Under the pieces are notes generated by a model. It was not told the origin of the DNA. It saw only the letters and a program-made list of their open reading frames with translations, and ran no database searches. This document shows, one piece after another, positions 35,265 to 43,493 of a stretch of DNA of 64,000 nt (positions are counted from its first letter, which is position 1; each line of letters begins with the position of its first letter). Location: contig DEFK01000018.1 of the NCBI GenBank assembly GCA_002350765.1, positions 5,484 to 69,483 of the forward strand. Direction: 5' to 3'. Both the position numbers and the translations under genes were made by a program. The DNA comes from Ruminococcaceae bacterium UBA2854. Lineage in GTDB: Bacteria > Bacillota > Clostridia > Oscillospirales > Acutalibacteraceae.

Positions 35265-36398
35265 TCACATTTCCAGCGCGATTACAGCGACTGATTTTTG
35301 ATGTTTAAAAAACAATTCCCTGACTATTTCTACGTGGTGAGGCAAACAGAAAATATATCCTTGCAAGCCTCTTATAGTCAGAGAATTAAAAAACTGTATT
35401 AACTTTATTATATCCAGCGCGTATAAGAATATCGCTGGTCTGTCAGATATGTAACAATCACAAGCGATTCCAAGCTTATGCATTGGTTCTTTGTCATACT
35501 GATTCAATTGTTTGAGCAGTGTTCTTTCTGTAGTTTCTCTTTGAAGCAACAGCCGCATTTCTTTTTCTCCGTTAACATCCATTGAAATAACGTAGAATTC
35601 ATCAAACAGGTCAAAATCAAAATCTCTAAAGAAAACTAATTTTGAGTTATCATCCTTTTTACAAGGCTGAATTAACCGCTTTATTTCCATTATCCTTTTG
35701 GCTATTAAAATCTGAGTATCGGTATTTCGTGTTAAGACAAGTGTTTTTACAGGCTCGTCTGTTTTGCCAAGCTCATATCTGTATCGAGCGTTTATATTCT
35801 CAACCGCTCGGTACTCTGTGGATTTTTCTAAGGCAGAGATACCGTCCATAAATACATAAGTGTTGTAAATACAACTACCATTCACAAGCAGACCCATTGT
35901 TTTGCTTGATTTAAACTGATGTGCCTCACGGTTGAGATTTTCGGTCTCCGAATCACTCAAAAGAAATTCCTGCTTTAAGATACAAGCAGGAATAAAATAA
36001 GTTGATTCACTTTTTTCAAGATAATCTATATCCAAAATATCAAAGAAATAAAACATAAAAGCAGCATTCTGAAATCTGCGCCGCTTGCGTGGATTCTTTG
36101 TTGTTCTTCTCCGACTATAGCTTGCACTGGTAATAAACTTATTATATCTTTCAAGATGATTTGCTTCGAGATAATCAATACCGGAACCCCTGAGCTGGTA
36201 TCCGTTCATATGATTCTGACGATAACAAATAAACATACCCTTCAACTTACTGTGATAAAACACATATTGTCTGTTCTGCGTATTTATACCGAGGATATTA
36301 ATAAGCTCAGTCGGTAGTTCTCCCGCAACAGCAGCATAGTGCATCATCAGCATTCCTGTAAAATAACCGTATTTACTATTCAGCTCTTTATAATTCAT
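35265..36398 (-). CDS. Hypothetical protein, candidate relaxosome/winged-helix protein
   Basis: 377 aa, soluble. The N-terminal ~85 residues look like a winged helix (GYFTGMLMMHYAAVAGELPT, then GYQLRGSGIDYLEANHLERY). A basic patch follows (SRRRTTKNPRKRRRF). The order resembles Replic_Relax-type proteins, but I see no catalytic tyrosine or histidine set. It is the first gene of the virD4 operon, where a relaxase would be expected. The assignment is a guess from position and shape. Confidence 0.4.
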   Translation of the reverse strand: MNYKELNSKYGYFTGMLMMHYAAVAGELPTELINILGINTQNRQYVFYHSKLKGMFICYRQNHMNGYQLRGSGIDYLEANHLERYNKFITSASYSRRRTTKNPRKRRRFQNAAFMFYFFDILDIDYLEKSESTYFIPACILKQEFLLSDSETENLNREAHQFKSSKTMGLLVNGSCIYNTYVFMDGISALEKSTEYRAVENINARYRYELGKTDEPVKTLVLTRNTDTQILIAKRIMEIKRLIQPCKKDDNSKLVFFRDFDFDLFDEFYVISMDVNGEKEMRLLLQRETTERTLLKQLNQYDKEPMHKLGIACDCYISDRPAIFLYALDIIKLIQFFNSLTIRGLQGYIFCLPHHVEIVRELFFKHQKSVAVIALEM

Positions 36399-36512
36399 TA
36401 ATTAACCCTTTGATAATATTGACCTAAATATATTAACTTGAACCAACATACTTAAATGAAGGTGAAAGTCGTTTGAAACACTTGCGATTAGAATCGGACT
36501 TTGAGCCTGATT

Positions 36513-36628
36513 TTTGACTATGTATTGTATTTCTCAAAAAACAGGCTATTACATAGTCAAATGTTTCAGGTTGGAATTTAACTTTTTTCATAGCTTGCTA
36601 TTATCGAAGATATATTTCAACTTGAAAC
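36513..36628. repeat. Two inverted repeats left of hicBA (palindrome A)
   Basis: Arms TTTGACTATGTA (36513-36524) and TACATAGTCAAA (36550-36561) form one inverted repeat. GTTTCAGGTTGGAAT (36563-36577) and ATTTCAACTTGAAAC (36614-36628) form another. The second shares its GTTTCAGGTTGGAAT arm with the palindrome at 37457-37501, on the other side of hicBA. Confidence 0.6.
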
Positions 36629-36688
36629 AATTCCTTCTTAAAATCAAAAGCACCAACAAGATGTTAGTGCTTTGTCTGTATAGTATTA

Positions 36689-37102
36689 TTATTTGCTTTC
36701 TGAAAGATGCAATTCTTGTATTAATGCCTTTTGCAAAATTGCGGAGACATTTACACCACTTTTTTCTGCTGCATAGTTAATCCACGAAGGAAGTGTAACA
36801 TTTCTCCTTACAGTTTTATGTGAATATTGTCTTTTATACTCATCATAATCGACATCAACCAAGGTAACAAATTCATTATTATTGACTTCAATATCCTCCA
36901 AAGAAGATGCATTTGGAAAAAGCTTATTATCATCTTCCTCTAAAGATAAACAATGCAATCCTATTACATCTCTAGCCATGTTAATGCAATCTGCTATAGA
37001 GTCACCCTCTGTATAAGAATCAAGGTCGGGAATATATACTATACGGTATTTTTCATCTTTGTCTTTGTCTTTTTGTATAATAACAGGATATACAAGTTTC
37101 AT
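36689..37102 (-). CDS. hicB: HicB-family antitoxin
   Basis: 137 aa from the second of two adjacent ATGs (GGAGG 7 bases upstream). The N-terminal HicB fold shows YRIVYIPDLDSYTEGDSIAD and NMARDVIGLHCLSLEEDD. The C-terminal ribbon-helix-helix (NVTLPSWINYAAEKSGVNVS) binds DNA. It neutralises HicA and represses the operon. It follows hicA by 115 bases, the common HicA-first order. Confidence 0.85.
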   Translation of the reverse strand: MKLVYPVIIQKDKDKDEKYRIVYIPDLDSYTEGDSIADCINMARDVIGLHCLSLEEDDNKLFPNASSLEDIEVNNNEFVTLVDVDYDEYKRQYSHKTVRRNVTLPSWINYAAEKSGVNVSAILQKALIQELHLSESK

Positions 37103-37217
37103 CATAACACCTCCAATAGTATTATTTTTACACTTTTAACTACAATTACTTAACAAACTATCTTAATACTGGATCAATAAAAAAGTTTGCACTATTATTC
37201 ATTTTCACTCTCAGTTA

Positions 37218-37391
37218 TTATTTCAAATCCCACTTTTTTATAATCGCTCTTGCTAACCTTTCATTTATCTCTTTATGTCTTGGAAGCACTTCTTTATGTA
37301 TTCCATCTGTAACAATATCGTGGTTACCACCGGAGCGCAAAAACCACCATCCGTTTTTCTTAAACAAGCTATCTAAATCTCTCCGTTTCAT
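37218..37391 (-). CDS. hicA: HicA-family mRNA interferase toxin
   Basis: 57 aa from the ATG at 37391, chosen for AAGGAG 7 bases upstream. It has the double-stranded-RNA-binding-like HicA fold with the catalytic histidine in RSGGNHDIV. HicA cleaves mRNA without ribosomes. A near-consensus promoter and a 19-bp palindrome sit immediately upstream. Confidence 0.88.
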   Translation of the reverse strand: MKRRDLDSLFKKNGWWFLRSGGNHDIVTDGIHKEVLPRHKEINERLARAIIKKWDLK

Positions 37392-37412
37392 ATTGCAACT
37401 CCTTACAACACT

Positions 37413-37441
37413 ATTATACACATCAAATGTGTATATGTCAA
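37413..37441 (-). promoter_or_regulatory. hicAB promoter with embedded operator
   Basis: On the minus strand TTGACA (plus 37436-37441) and TATAAT (plus 37413-37418) are 17 bases apart. The palindrome ATACACAT-CAA-ATGTGTAT (37416-37434) fills the spacer, a likely HicB binding site. Confidence 0.75.
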
Positions 37442-37456
37442 TGCCTTTTACTTTTA

Positions 37457-37501
37457 TGTTTCAGGTTGGAATATAACTTTTTTATATTCCAACCTGAAAC
37501 A
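37457..37501. repeat. Perfect 20-bp-arm palindrome (B)
   Basis: Arms of 20 bases (TGTTTCAGGTTGGAATATAA and its complement) enclose the loop CTTTT. It starts 2 bases after the stop of the gene at 37503 and has no T run on the minus strand, so it is not a standard terminator. Its 30-base core recurs in reverse orientation at 40201-40241. Confidence 0.8.
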
Positions 37502-37502
37502 T

Positions 37503-38177
37503 TCATTTATGCAAAGCTGATATAAACAGTCCAAATTTTCTCTTTTCCATAACATAAACCTCGGTGCAGCTTTCGGAAGCATCGTGTTTATTACAACGGT
37601 AAAGGCTCGCGTTTCTATCATCGCTGATGAAATATGTCTGAAGCATATTCATAATAAATGATATATCATAGTTATCCGTATCTTTAACAATCCTATTATC
37701 TGTGTACTTTGTAAATCTATGAACAAACGCAACACCGGGATTATCAATACGCTCAATTACATTGTTGTTCCTGCAATATCTTTCAACTGCCGCCTTAAAG
37801 CTGTTAAGCCACATATCTTTATAAGTGGCTATTTGTCCGTATTTCTGAGGAAGAAGTACGGGCAATTTTATTTTGTATGCGGAATACTCTTGGTAATCAA
37901 TCTGCATAATTGAAATATCTATATTGTCGCCGACTTTAGCGTCAATTATCTCTTGATCCTTTTTTCTGTCTGCTGATAAGGTTAAATAATACTCCCGACA
38001 CTGAACAGAGCATTTCGCGAGGCGTCGGGAACAATCAAGCATAATTTGCCTGAAAGTTTCAAGATGAGTCCCGTTTCGAAAATCATCCTCGGCGTTACTC
38101 ATATAGTAACTGATATCATCAATCGTAGAAATAGTTCTGCATATTCTGTTGTCAAGAAACTCCTGTCGTTCATTCAT
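37503..38177 (-). CDS. Hypothetical element backbone protein
   Basis: 224 aa, soluble, helical N-terminal half (1-90) and mixed C-terminal half. Cys/His residues near the end (YRCNKHDASESC) could bind metal. No motif known to me. It lies 10 bases after the next upstream gene and is probably co-transcribed with it. Confidence 0.5.
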   Translation of the reverse strand: MNERQEFLDNRICRTISTIDDISYYMSNAEDDFRNGTHLETFRQIMLDCSRRLAKCSVQCREYYLTLSADRKKDQEIIDAKVGDNIDISIMQIDYQEYSAYKIKLPVLLPQKYGQIATYKDMWLNSFKAAVERYCRNNNVIERIDNPGVAFVHRFTKYTDNRIVKDTDNYDISFIMNMLQTYFISDDRNASLYRCNKHDASESCTEVYVMEKRKFGLFISALHK

Positions 38178-38187
38178 AAGCCTGCTC

Positions 38188-38772
38188 CTATTTCAAAAAA
38201 GTTATCTTATTCTCTGAATCCACAGCGACTACATTAATTACATTGCCTACTTCTAATTGTTCAAGATTCTCGTTGCTGTCGGTAACAATAATCCGAGACT
38301 CATTACTTTGTAAACCGTCACGTTTATCGAGCTCGTTCATAAGAACATTGAAGTTTGGATAATCGTTTGAGTCTGCGTTAAGTATGTAAATAGTTTTATC
38401 CATATATTTAAAAACTATAGCGTAAGGAAAGGCTGCAACGGTATAGTATTCAATATTATTCAAATAGATATACTCGCCATTCTCATCCTTTGCCTGAAGC
38501 AGATATCTGAACACCGTCAATGGCTTCGCAAGTCGTCTCTCCTCTTGTTCCTCGTAGTCCTTATAAACTCCGTAAGGATAGATTCGATCGACACCGTTTA
38601 CCGATACTTTCCTCAAATCCTTAATAAATAAAAGATTACTTATTGCGCGTTCAACATATTTCTGCTTTTCTTCGGGAAAGTATAAAAGAATATCTTCAAG
38701 ATTATGTGCGTGAAACTCCATAATGATATTCAGAACACATAGCGCAATGTTATCGCCTTCTGTATATATCAC
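38188..38772 (-). CDS. Hypothetical protein with winged-helix-like N-terminus
   Basis: 194 aa from a GTG at 38772, chosen because TGAGGTG stands 6 bases upstream; an ATG at 38820 would add 16 residues without a ribosome site. The first ~80 residues (IALCVLNIIMEFHAHNLEDI, FPEEKQKYVERAISNLLFIK) suggest a winged helix. The C-terminus is beta-rich. It may be a regulator; no family is recognised. Confidence 0.45.
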   Translation of the reverse strand: MIYTEGDNIALCVLNIIMEFHAHNLEDILLYFPEEKQKYVERAISNLLFIKDLRKVSVNGVDRIYPYGVYKDYEEQEERRLAKPLTVFRYLLQAKDENGEYIYLNNIEYYTVAAFPYAIVFKYMDKTIYILNADSNDYPNFNVLMNELDKRDGLQSNESRIIVTDSNENLEQLEVGNVINVVAVDSENKITFLK

Positions 38773-39111
38773 AGGTATCACCTCACACTTCCGAATAAAA
38801 AGACACATCTGATAATCCAATCAAATGTGTCGCTTTTAAAATATTATTTTTTCGCGCAGTTTTTGATTCTGACGTCAAGTTTAGCACGTTTTCCGCGTTT
38901 TTTCCAGCCTTATAAAGCGTTTTCTACCTTATGTACAAACGGGGGCTAAAAAGCAGTTATGTTCCATCTGGGTATTTTACAAAGAATGGTTGCTTTTTCA
39001 AATAATAAAGCAAATATATTTTTGATTTATCTTCGTATTTTAGAGTATTTGTGATTTTTAAAATATAATGATATAATAATAACGATGCGAATAAATATGA
39101 GGTAAATTGAT
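38773..39111. other. Intergenic region between divergent genes
   Basis: AT-rich. AAAAAGCA (about 38950) and TGCTTTTT (about 38990) with an inner CCAT/ATGG pair form a loose hairpin that could end transcripts. AT-rich promoter-like sequence (ATATAATGATATAAT, 39063-39077) lies before the plus-strand gene. GAGGT precedes the ATG at 39112. Nothing else is recognised. Confidence 0.4.
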
Positions 39112-40095
39112 ATGAAATCAAGTATAATGAATTATCTTATGAATATAGAAATTGATTTAATAAATGATTATGAACAATTACTTGAAAAGCACTTAATTGC
39201 GTCTGGAATCAATTACAATAAAAATGATATAATCAATGCCTATTTTAATACAGAAAAAAAGTTAATCGATAGTGTTCCCAGAAAAATATACAAATCTAAA
39301 GAGTTTGTTTGTCCTAAAGGCTATGAACAAAAACTACAAGAAATAGAACAAAAGATTATTTTCGGGAAAAACTTAGTCCCATTTATGAGTAAGAACATCT
39401 TAAAAGGCAATTATGATGATCTTTTACTCAATGATTGGAATATTTATCATTTTCATTTGTCCGATAAAATGGATAAAAATGAATTTGTAAGAAGGAGCGA
39501 CTACGAACTGTTTGCCTATTTCACATTAGATAGTTGTTATTTTATCCAGATCTATCCGCACAAAAAGAAATCTTTATACTCAACCCAAGAAATGGTACGA
39601 ATTCTATATAATAATTGGCCTGAACTAATAGAAAAGCATCATATTATTGGATTATCAGGATTGGCCGAAAAACTAAACGATAGCGATTACGAAACTCTAA
39701 GACGTGCTAAAGTTTCAACTTTTGTAGAGATTGCTCCTGATAATGTGTTCTGGGGTATAGGCGGTGGATATACTTCTTCGGGACTTTCTCAAGAAGTATT
39801 ACATAAAAAAGATAATTATCTAAGATTTTTGTCAAACGCGCAGAACACAATTACAAATAATCATTTAATAATAAAAAACACTATAAAAAATATGTGTACT
39901 TCACATTGTGATCACTATAAGTATAAGCTTCTTTTTTTCTCCAAAGATGAATTAACAGTAGCTGAAAAAAACAATAGGAAGATAATTCAAATATTTTTCA
40001 GTCAATCAAAATTAAGAATATGCGAACCGCAAGAACTATTTGGGTTTACCAGCATAAAGCTATCAAGTGATAAATTGTTATTCTGTTCTGTTTAA
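39112..40095 (+). CDS. Unrecognised cytoplasmic protein (cargo)
   Basis: 327 aa, AT-rich, without membrane segments. The centre has a distinctive block: DWNIYHFHLSDKMDKNEFVR, then SDYELFAYFTLDSCYFIQIY followed by PHKKKS and NWPELIEKHHI. The spaced histidines and arginines could be catalytic, and I have the impression of similar blocks in uncharacterised proteins, but cannot name the family. It stands alone on the plus strand, with the B and C palindromes on either side. Composition and position suggest recently acquired cargo, possibly defence-related. Confidence 0.5.
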   Translation: MKSSIMNYLMNIEIDLINDYEQLLEKHLIASGINYNKNDIINAYFNTEKKLIDSVPRKIYKSKEFVCPKGYEQKLQEIEQKIIFGKNLVPFMSKNILKGNYDDLLLNDWNIYHFHLSDKMDKNEFVRRSDYELFAYFTLDSCYFIQIYPHKKKSLYSTQEMVRILYNNWPELIEKHHIIGLSGLAEKLNDSDYETLRRAKVSTFVEIAPDNVFWGIGGGYTSSGLSQEVLHKKDNYLRFLSNAQNTITNNHLIIKNTIKNMCTSHCDHYKYKLLFFSKDELTVAEKNNRKIIQIFFSQSKLRICEPQELFGFTSIKLSSDKLLFCSV

Positions 40096-40200
40096 AAAAC
40101 ACTAATTAGAATTATTATAAATAACATAATTGATCTTTCTATAGCTTCTATCTTGTAAAACATCTTCACAAATGTGATTAGTTTATCTGTCCGAAAAACC

Positions 40201-40241
40201 TGCCACGTTGGAATATAAAAAAGTTATATTCCAACCTGGCA
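40201..40241. repeat. Palindrome C, inverted copy of palindrome B core
   Basis: Arms of 18 bases (TGCCACGTTGGAATATAA and near-complement, one mismatch) enclose AAAAG. The inner 30 bases equal the reverse complement of the core of 37457-37501; only the outer stem differs (TGCCA instead of TGTTTCA). Confidence 0.75.
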
Positions 40242-40276
40242 CTTTTACAAATATGTTATAAGCATATCCATATTCA

Positions 40277-40611
40277 TTGACAAAACCAATCTTACACTTT
40301 ATAATAAAGCCATATTCAGAGCAATGATTTATTAACAACATATATTTAAGCGGGCAACCGCAATTTGCTTAACGCATCTATCAGTTCAATCAGCAGAACA
40401 TATTCTTACGAAAGTACAGAGTATTGTTCTGCTTTTTTATTTTACAACAGAAAGAGGTGAAAATCTAATCTTTAGCGCCAACACCGCTGAAAAACACTAG
40501 CAGAAAACCTTGCTTAGCAAGGAACAGACAGAAGACTTATCAAATAGACCGGCTAATGTCGGTCTTATGATAGGTCTTTTTTGTCGTCGTATAACAGAAA
40601 GGACAATTACA
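40277..40611 (+). promoter_or_regulatory. Promoter and attenuator-like leader of the pcfK-pcfJ-dnaN operon
   Basis: TTGACA (40277-40282) and TATAAT (40300-40305) with a 17-base spacer are consensus. The ~300-base leader holds a GCGG-GCAA-CCGC tetraloop hairpin inside TTAAGC/GCTTAA (40346-40372). A terminator at 40393-40438 (GCAGAACA/TGTTCTGC, then TTTTTT) follows. A second terminator is at 40532-40587 (AGAC-TATCA-TAGACCG pairs with CGGTCT-TGATA-GTCT, then TTTTTT). GAAAGGA is 8 bases before the ATG at 40612. Two stops before the first gene imply regulated read-through. Confidence 0.7.
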
Positions 40612-41457
40612 ATGTCAGAAACCAAAAATATCTCTGAGTATCTTTCGTATGATGAAATAATCGAAAAAGCTATCGAGAAAATCGAGAGCGGAACTGAGGA
40701 TTTTTTGAAGTTCAAGGACACAAAGGTGTTCAAAAAGCTTCTCGGACTGTATTCAGGCAAGAAACATGAAGATATTCCCCCTGAATTCAAGCTAAACGTC
40801 GATAAGGGCGATAAGGTCGCTGTATGTATCGCTACGGGAATTGCTCCGAGCGTCAGCGAAACGCTTATATCGTTCTGCAAACAGTCAGGAAACTTTGCCT
40901 ACAAGGTACTTACAAGCCCCAAGAGCTATACTCATTGTATCGCATATCTTGTCAGTAAAGTAATTTATGATAAGGAACACAGCAAATCTAACGCTTCTAT
41001 TTCCGACGTTGAAACATATCAGAATGCAATTAAATTCTTCGTTCCTGAGGGTTCTCTTTCTTTTCAGCTGAACCTTGATATTCCCGATTTCAAGGCAGAA
41101 CCCGTAACCGCCTTTGATGTTGCTAATCTTCAACTTGATTATAAGCAGTTTTCCGATAAAGCGGAAGCTGAAATCAAAAGAGCCGAAGAAAAGAAAGCGA
41201 AGGAAAAGGAAGAAAAGAAACAGGCTGCTGCAAAGAAAAAAGAAGCCGAGGAAAAGAAGAAGATCCGTGAACAGCTTAAGAAAGAAAAAGAAGCTTTTGA
41301 GAAAGCTCAACAGTCTTTTCTCCCGGTTGATGAAACCGAACCTAAAGAAAAGTCTAAACCGAAAGCCAAGAGGAACTCCTCCCCTACTTCCACCTCCAAA
41401 ATCCTTTCAATACCTGAGCCTGTTCAGAAGGTTGATCAGCTCACGCTTTTCATATAG
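40612..41457 (+). CDS. PcfK/AcrIIA9-like protein with C-terminal clamp-binding motif
   Basis: 281 aa from the ATG at 40612. Residues ~85-150 (FCKQSGNFAYKVLTSPKSYT, then CIAYLVSKV and SDVETYQNAIKFF) match the PcfK/AcrIIA9 pattern of conjugative elements. A Lys/Glu coiled coil (~180-235) follows, then a disordered Lys/Pro/Ser linker. The last residues are DQLTLFI; QLTLF fits the QL[S/D]LF beta-clamp-binding pentapeptide. The operon also encodes a beta clamp, so the motif is probably functional. PcfK's role is unknown. Homology to AcrIIA9 raises, but does not show, a Cas9-inhibitor function. Confidence 0.65.
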   Translation: MSETKNISEYLSYDEIIEKAIEKIESGTEDFLKFKDTKVFKKLLGLYSGKKHEDIPPEFKLNVDKGDKVAVCIATGIAPSVSETLISFCKQSGNFAYKVLTSPKSYTHCIAYLVSKVIYDKEHSKSNASISDVETYQNAIKFFVPEGSLSFQLNLDIPDFKAEPVTAFDVANLQLDYKQFSDKAEAEIKRAEEKKAKEKEEKKQAAAKKKEAEEKKKIREQLKKEKEAFEKAQQSFLPVDETEPKEKSKPKAKRNSSPTSTSKILSIPEPVQKVDQLTLFI

Positions 41458-41465
41458 GAGGAGTT

Positions 41466-43472
41466 ATGCTTAACAAAAGAACTTTGCGTAAGCTTGAGCC
41501 TCCCATATGTAAAAAGGCAGAAGAGTATTTCTCTAATGTGGAGAAGTTGGATTTCGTGCTTCAGTTTTCAACTCATATTGTTGATCATCAAAGATTGCTT
41601 TTCATTGACATTTTCGGTAAGCAAGGTGATTTGTTACGCGTATTTGTTCACCGTACAAGCGCTAAGAAGGACGAATATGAATATACAACATTCAATTATT
41701 CGACGAAGAAGTGGTTGTCTGCGTCTATTCAGAATCTTCGCAAACGCGATGAGTGCGGCAACAGGGATTATCTTCTTTACAGCAAGGAAAAAGCGTTTAT
41801 AAATTCTCAAGTTGCAATCGATTATTTCAGGTTTAGCGCTAACTCAACAGATTGTCTGTTGTTTAATATCAACAACTGTATGCTGAGAGCTGAAACTAAC
41901 AGGCTGGAAGCTAAAAGGATAAAACTTGCGGATTATATGAAAGGTGTCCCGAATCCGTCAAACCGTCAGCGTAAATGGATGGAAACTCTTTTTTATGATG
42001 AGATTATCGGTTTTGCTAAAGGAAAATCCGTGTTTTGCGGATACTGCGGTAAGACTTTTAAGACTGAAATTGCATTGAAGTCAAAGTCTGAAACTCAATG
42101 CCCTTGTTGTAAAGCAAAACTTTTAATCAGAAGTCACTCATACAGAGGCAGACGCGACGGACTGCGAAGACCTGCGTATATAATCACAAAGCACAAGGGA
42201 AAAGCTATTCTAAGGCATTTCACAGTCACAAAATTCTTTAACGAAAAACATGAAGGCGTGTTTGATTACTTTGAATTTGCCCGTGATGTTGTCAATGAAG
42301 ATGGATTGCTCAAATGCGAAAGAGATTATTGGTACAAGTGGAGAAAAGGCAGATATACTGACTTTAATAACTTCTTTCATACTTCTCCGTATAAATACGG
42401 CTGTTTATATCGAGGCAACCTGAAATCCGCAATAAATAATACTCCTATTCAGTATTGCGGAATCGAGTTTACCGATAAGTATGAAGAAATCAGATGGGAT
42501 ATGTATCTCGACGCCTACTACAAGTATCCGATTCTTGAGTCATTAATTAAGATCGGCGGGTTTAATCGACTTTCACTTGATATTTGCGATGCGGTAAACG
42601 CTAAAATTAGGCACTACCGTAATTACCCTGATACTAAGTTCCTTGAATATTTAAAGCCCGGTGCTACTACCCTATCCGACTTCTTAGGCATCCAGAGAAA
42701 CCATCTGTCAGATATCATTTCCAATAATCTTTCATTGGAAGAAGTGATAAATCTTCAGAGGCTTAAAAACGCCAATGTCAGAGTCACAAAGGAAGAAATC
42801 AAGTATTTGATCGGTGAGAAAAACGCTGTAAAGCTTATTTCTTCCTGCGAAAAGACAAAGCTTTCGGTTCACAAGGTTCTTCGATATATTGAACAGCAAA
42901 AATCGAATATTTCCTTCTATGTAAGGTATATTGAGGAATGTGAAAAGCTGGGATTGGATTTAACTTCCTCAAGGGTTAACCGGACAAGAAACCTTGATGA
43001 AATGTTCACGAAGGTTTACGACTCTAATCAGGTTGGCGTAGATAAGAAGCTAAAGGATACTTACAGCCGTCTTTACACCTATAATCTGTCTAAGCTCAAT
43101 GCTACCATTGATGGATTATGCTTTTCTGTTCCTAAGAGCTTTACCGACTTTGTAAAGCAAGGAACTGCTCTAAAGCATTGTATTTGCCGAGATTCCTCGT
43201 ACTTTAAGAAGGTGGTTGACTGCCGAGCTATTTTGGTGTTCATATCAGACGCAAAGAATCCAAATAAGCCGTTATTTACCTGTGAAGTATCAAATGGATT
43301 TTGTTCAGGAGAGCTTAGAAATTCAATGTGCAATGGATATGATAACAAGACTCATCCCAACGAAAAGCAGAACTCAGTCATTGAAAAGTTCATTAAGTAC
43401 GTAAATAACATCTTCACTTGCAAAGACTGTAAGATAATACTCAGAGAACAGCCGCAATTAGCGTCTGCATAA
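41466..43472 (+). CDS. PcfJ-like protein
   Basis: 668 aa. A zinc ribbon at about 190-225 (FCGYCGKTF and CPCCKAK) is followed by basic residues SYRGRRDGLRRP. The C-terminal ~120 residues carry the PcfJ block: CFSVPKSFTDFVKQGTALKH, then CRDSYF-like, ILVFISDAKNPNKPLFTCEV and the final SVIEKFIKYV. PcfJ proteins accompany PcfK in Firmicute conjugative elements; their function is unknown. The Zn ribbon suggests nucleic-acid binding. AGGAGGAG precedes the ATG, 8 bases after pcfK. Confidence 0.78.
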   Translation: MLNKRTLRKLEPPICKKAEEYFSNVEKLDFVLQFSTHIVDHQRLLFIDIFGKQGDLLRVFVHRTSAKKDEYEYTTFNYSTKKWLSASIQNLRKRDECGNRDYLLYSKEKAFINSQVAIDYFRFSANSTDCLLFNINNCMLRAETNRLEAKRIKLADYMKGVPNPSNRQRKWMETLFYDEIIGFAKGKSVFCGYCGKTFKTEIALKSKSETQCPCCKAKLLIRSHSYRGRRDGLRRPAYIITKHKGKAILRHFTVTKFFNEKHEGVFDYFEFARDVVNEDGLLKCERDYWYKWRKGRYTDFNNFFHTSPYKYGCLYRGNLKSAINNTPIQYCGIEFTDKYEEIRWDMYLDAYYKYPILESLIKIGGFNRLSLDICDAVNAKIRHYRNYPDTKFLEYLKPGATTLSDFLGIQRNHLSDIISNNLSLEEVINLQRLKNANVRVTKEEIKYLIGEKNAVKLISSCEKTKLSVHKVLRYIEQQKSNISFYVRYIEECEKLGLDLTSSRVNRTRNLDEMFTKVYDSNQVGVDKKLKDTYSRLYTYNLSKLNATIDGLCFSVPKSFTDFVKQGTALKHCICRDSSYFKKVVDCRAILVFISDAKNPNKPLFTCEVSNGFCSGELRNSMCNGYDNKTHPNEKQNSVIEKFIKYVNNIFTCKDCKIILREQPQLASA

Positions 43473-43493
43473 TACAACAGAAAGGATTACATT

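Noticed and set aside
40277..40611. Retron or reverse-transcriptase-linked ncRNA
   Set aside because: No reverse transcriptase gene is present near this or the 375-478 hairpin.
41114..41473. Lys/Arg-rich 119-codon ORF in a second frame of the PcfK-like gene
   Set aside because: Product of the repetitive AAG/GAA coiled-coil codons read out of frame.
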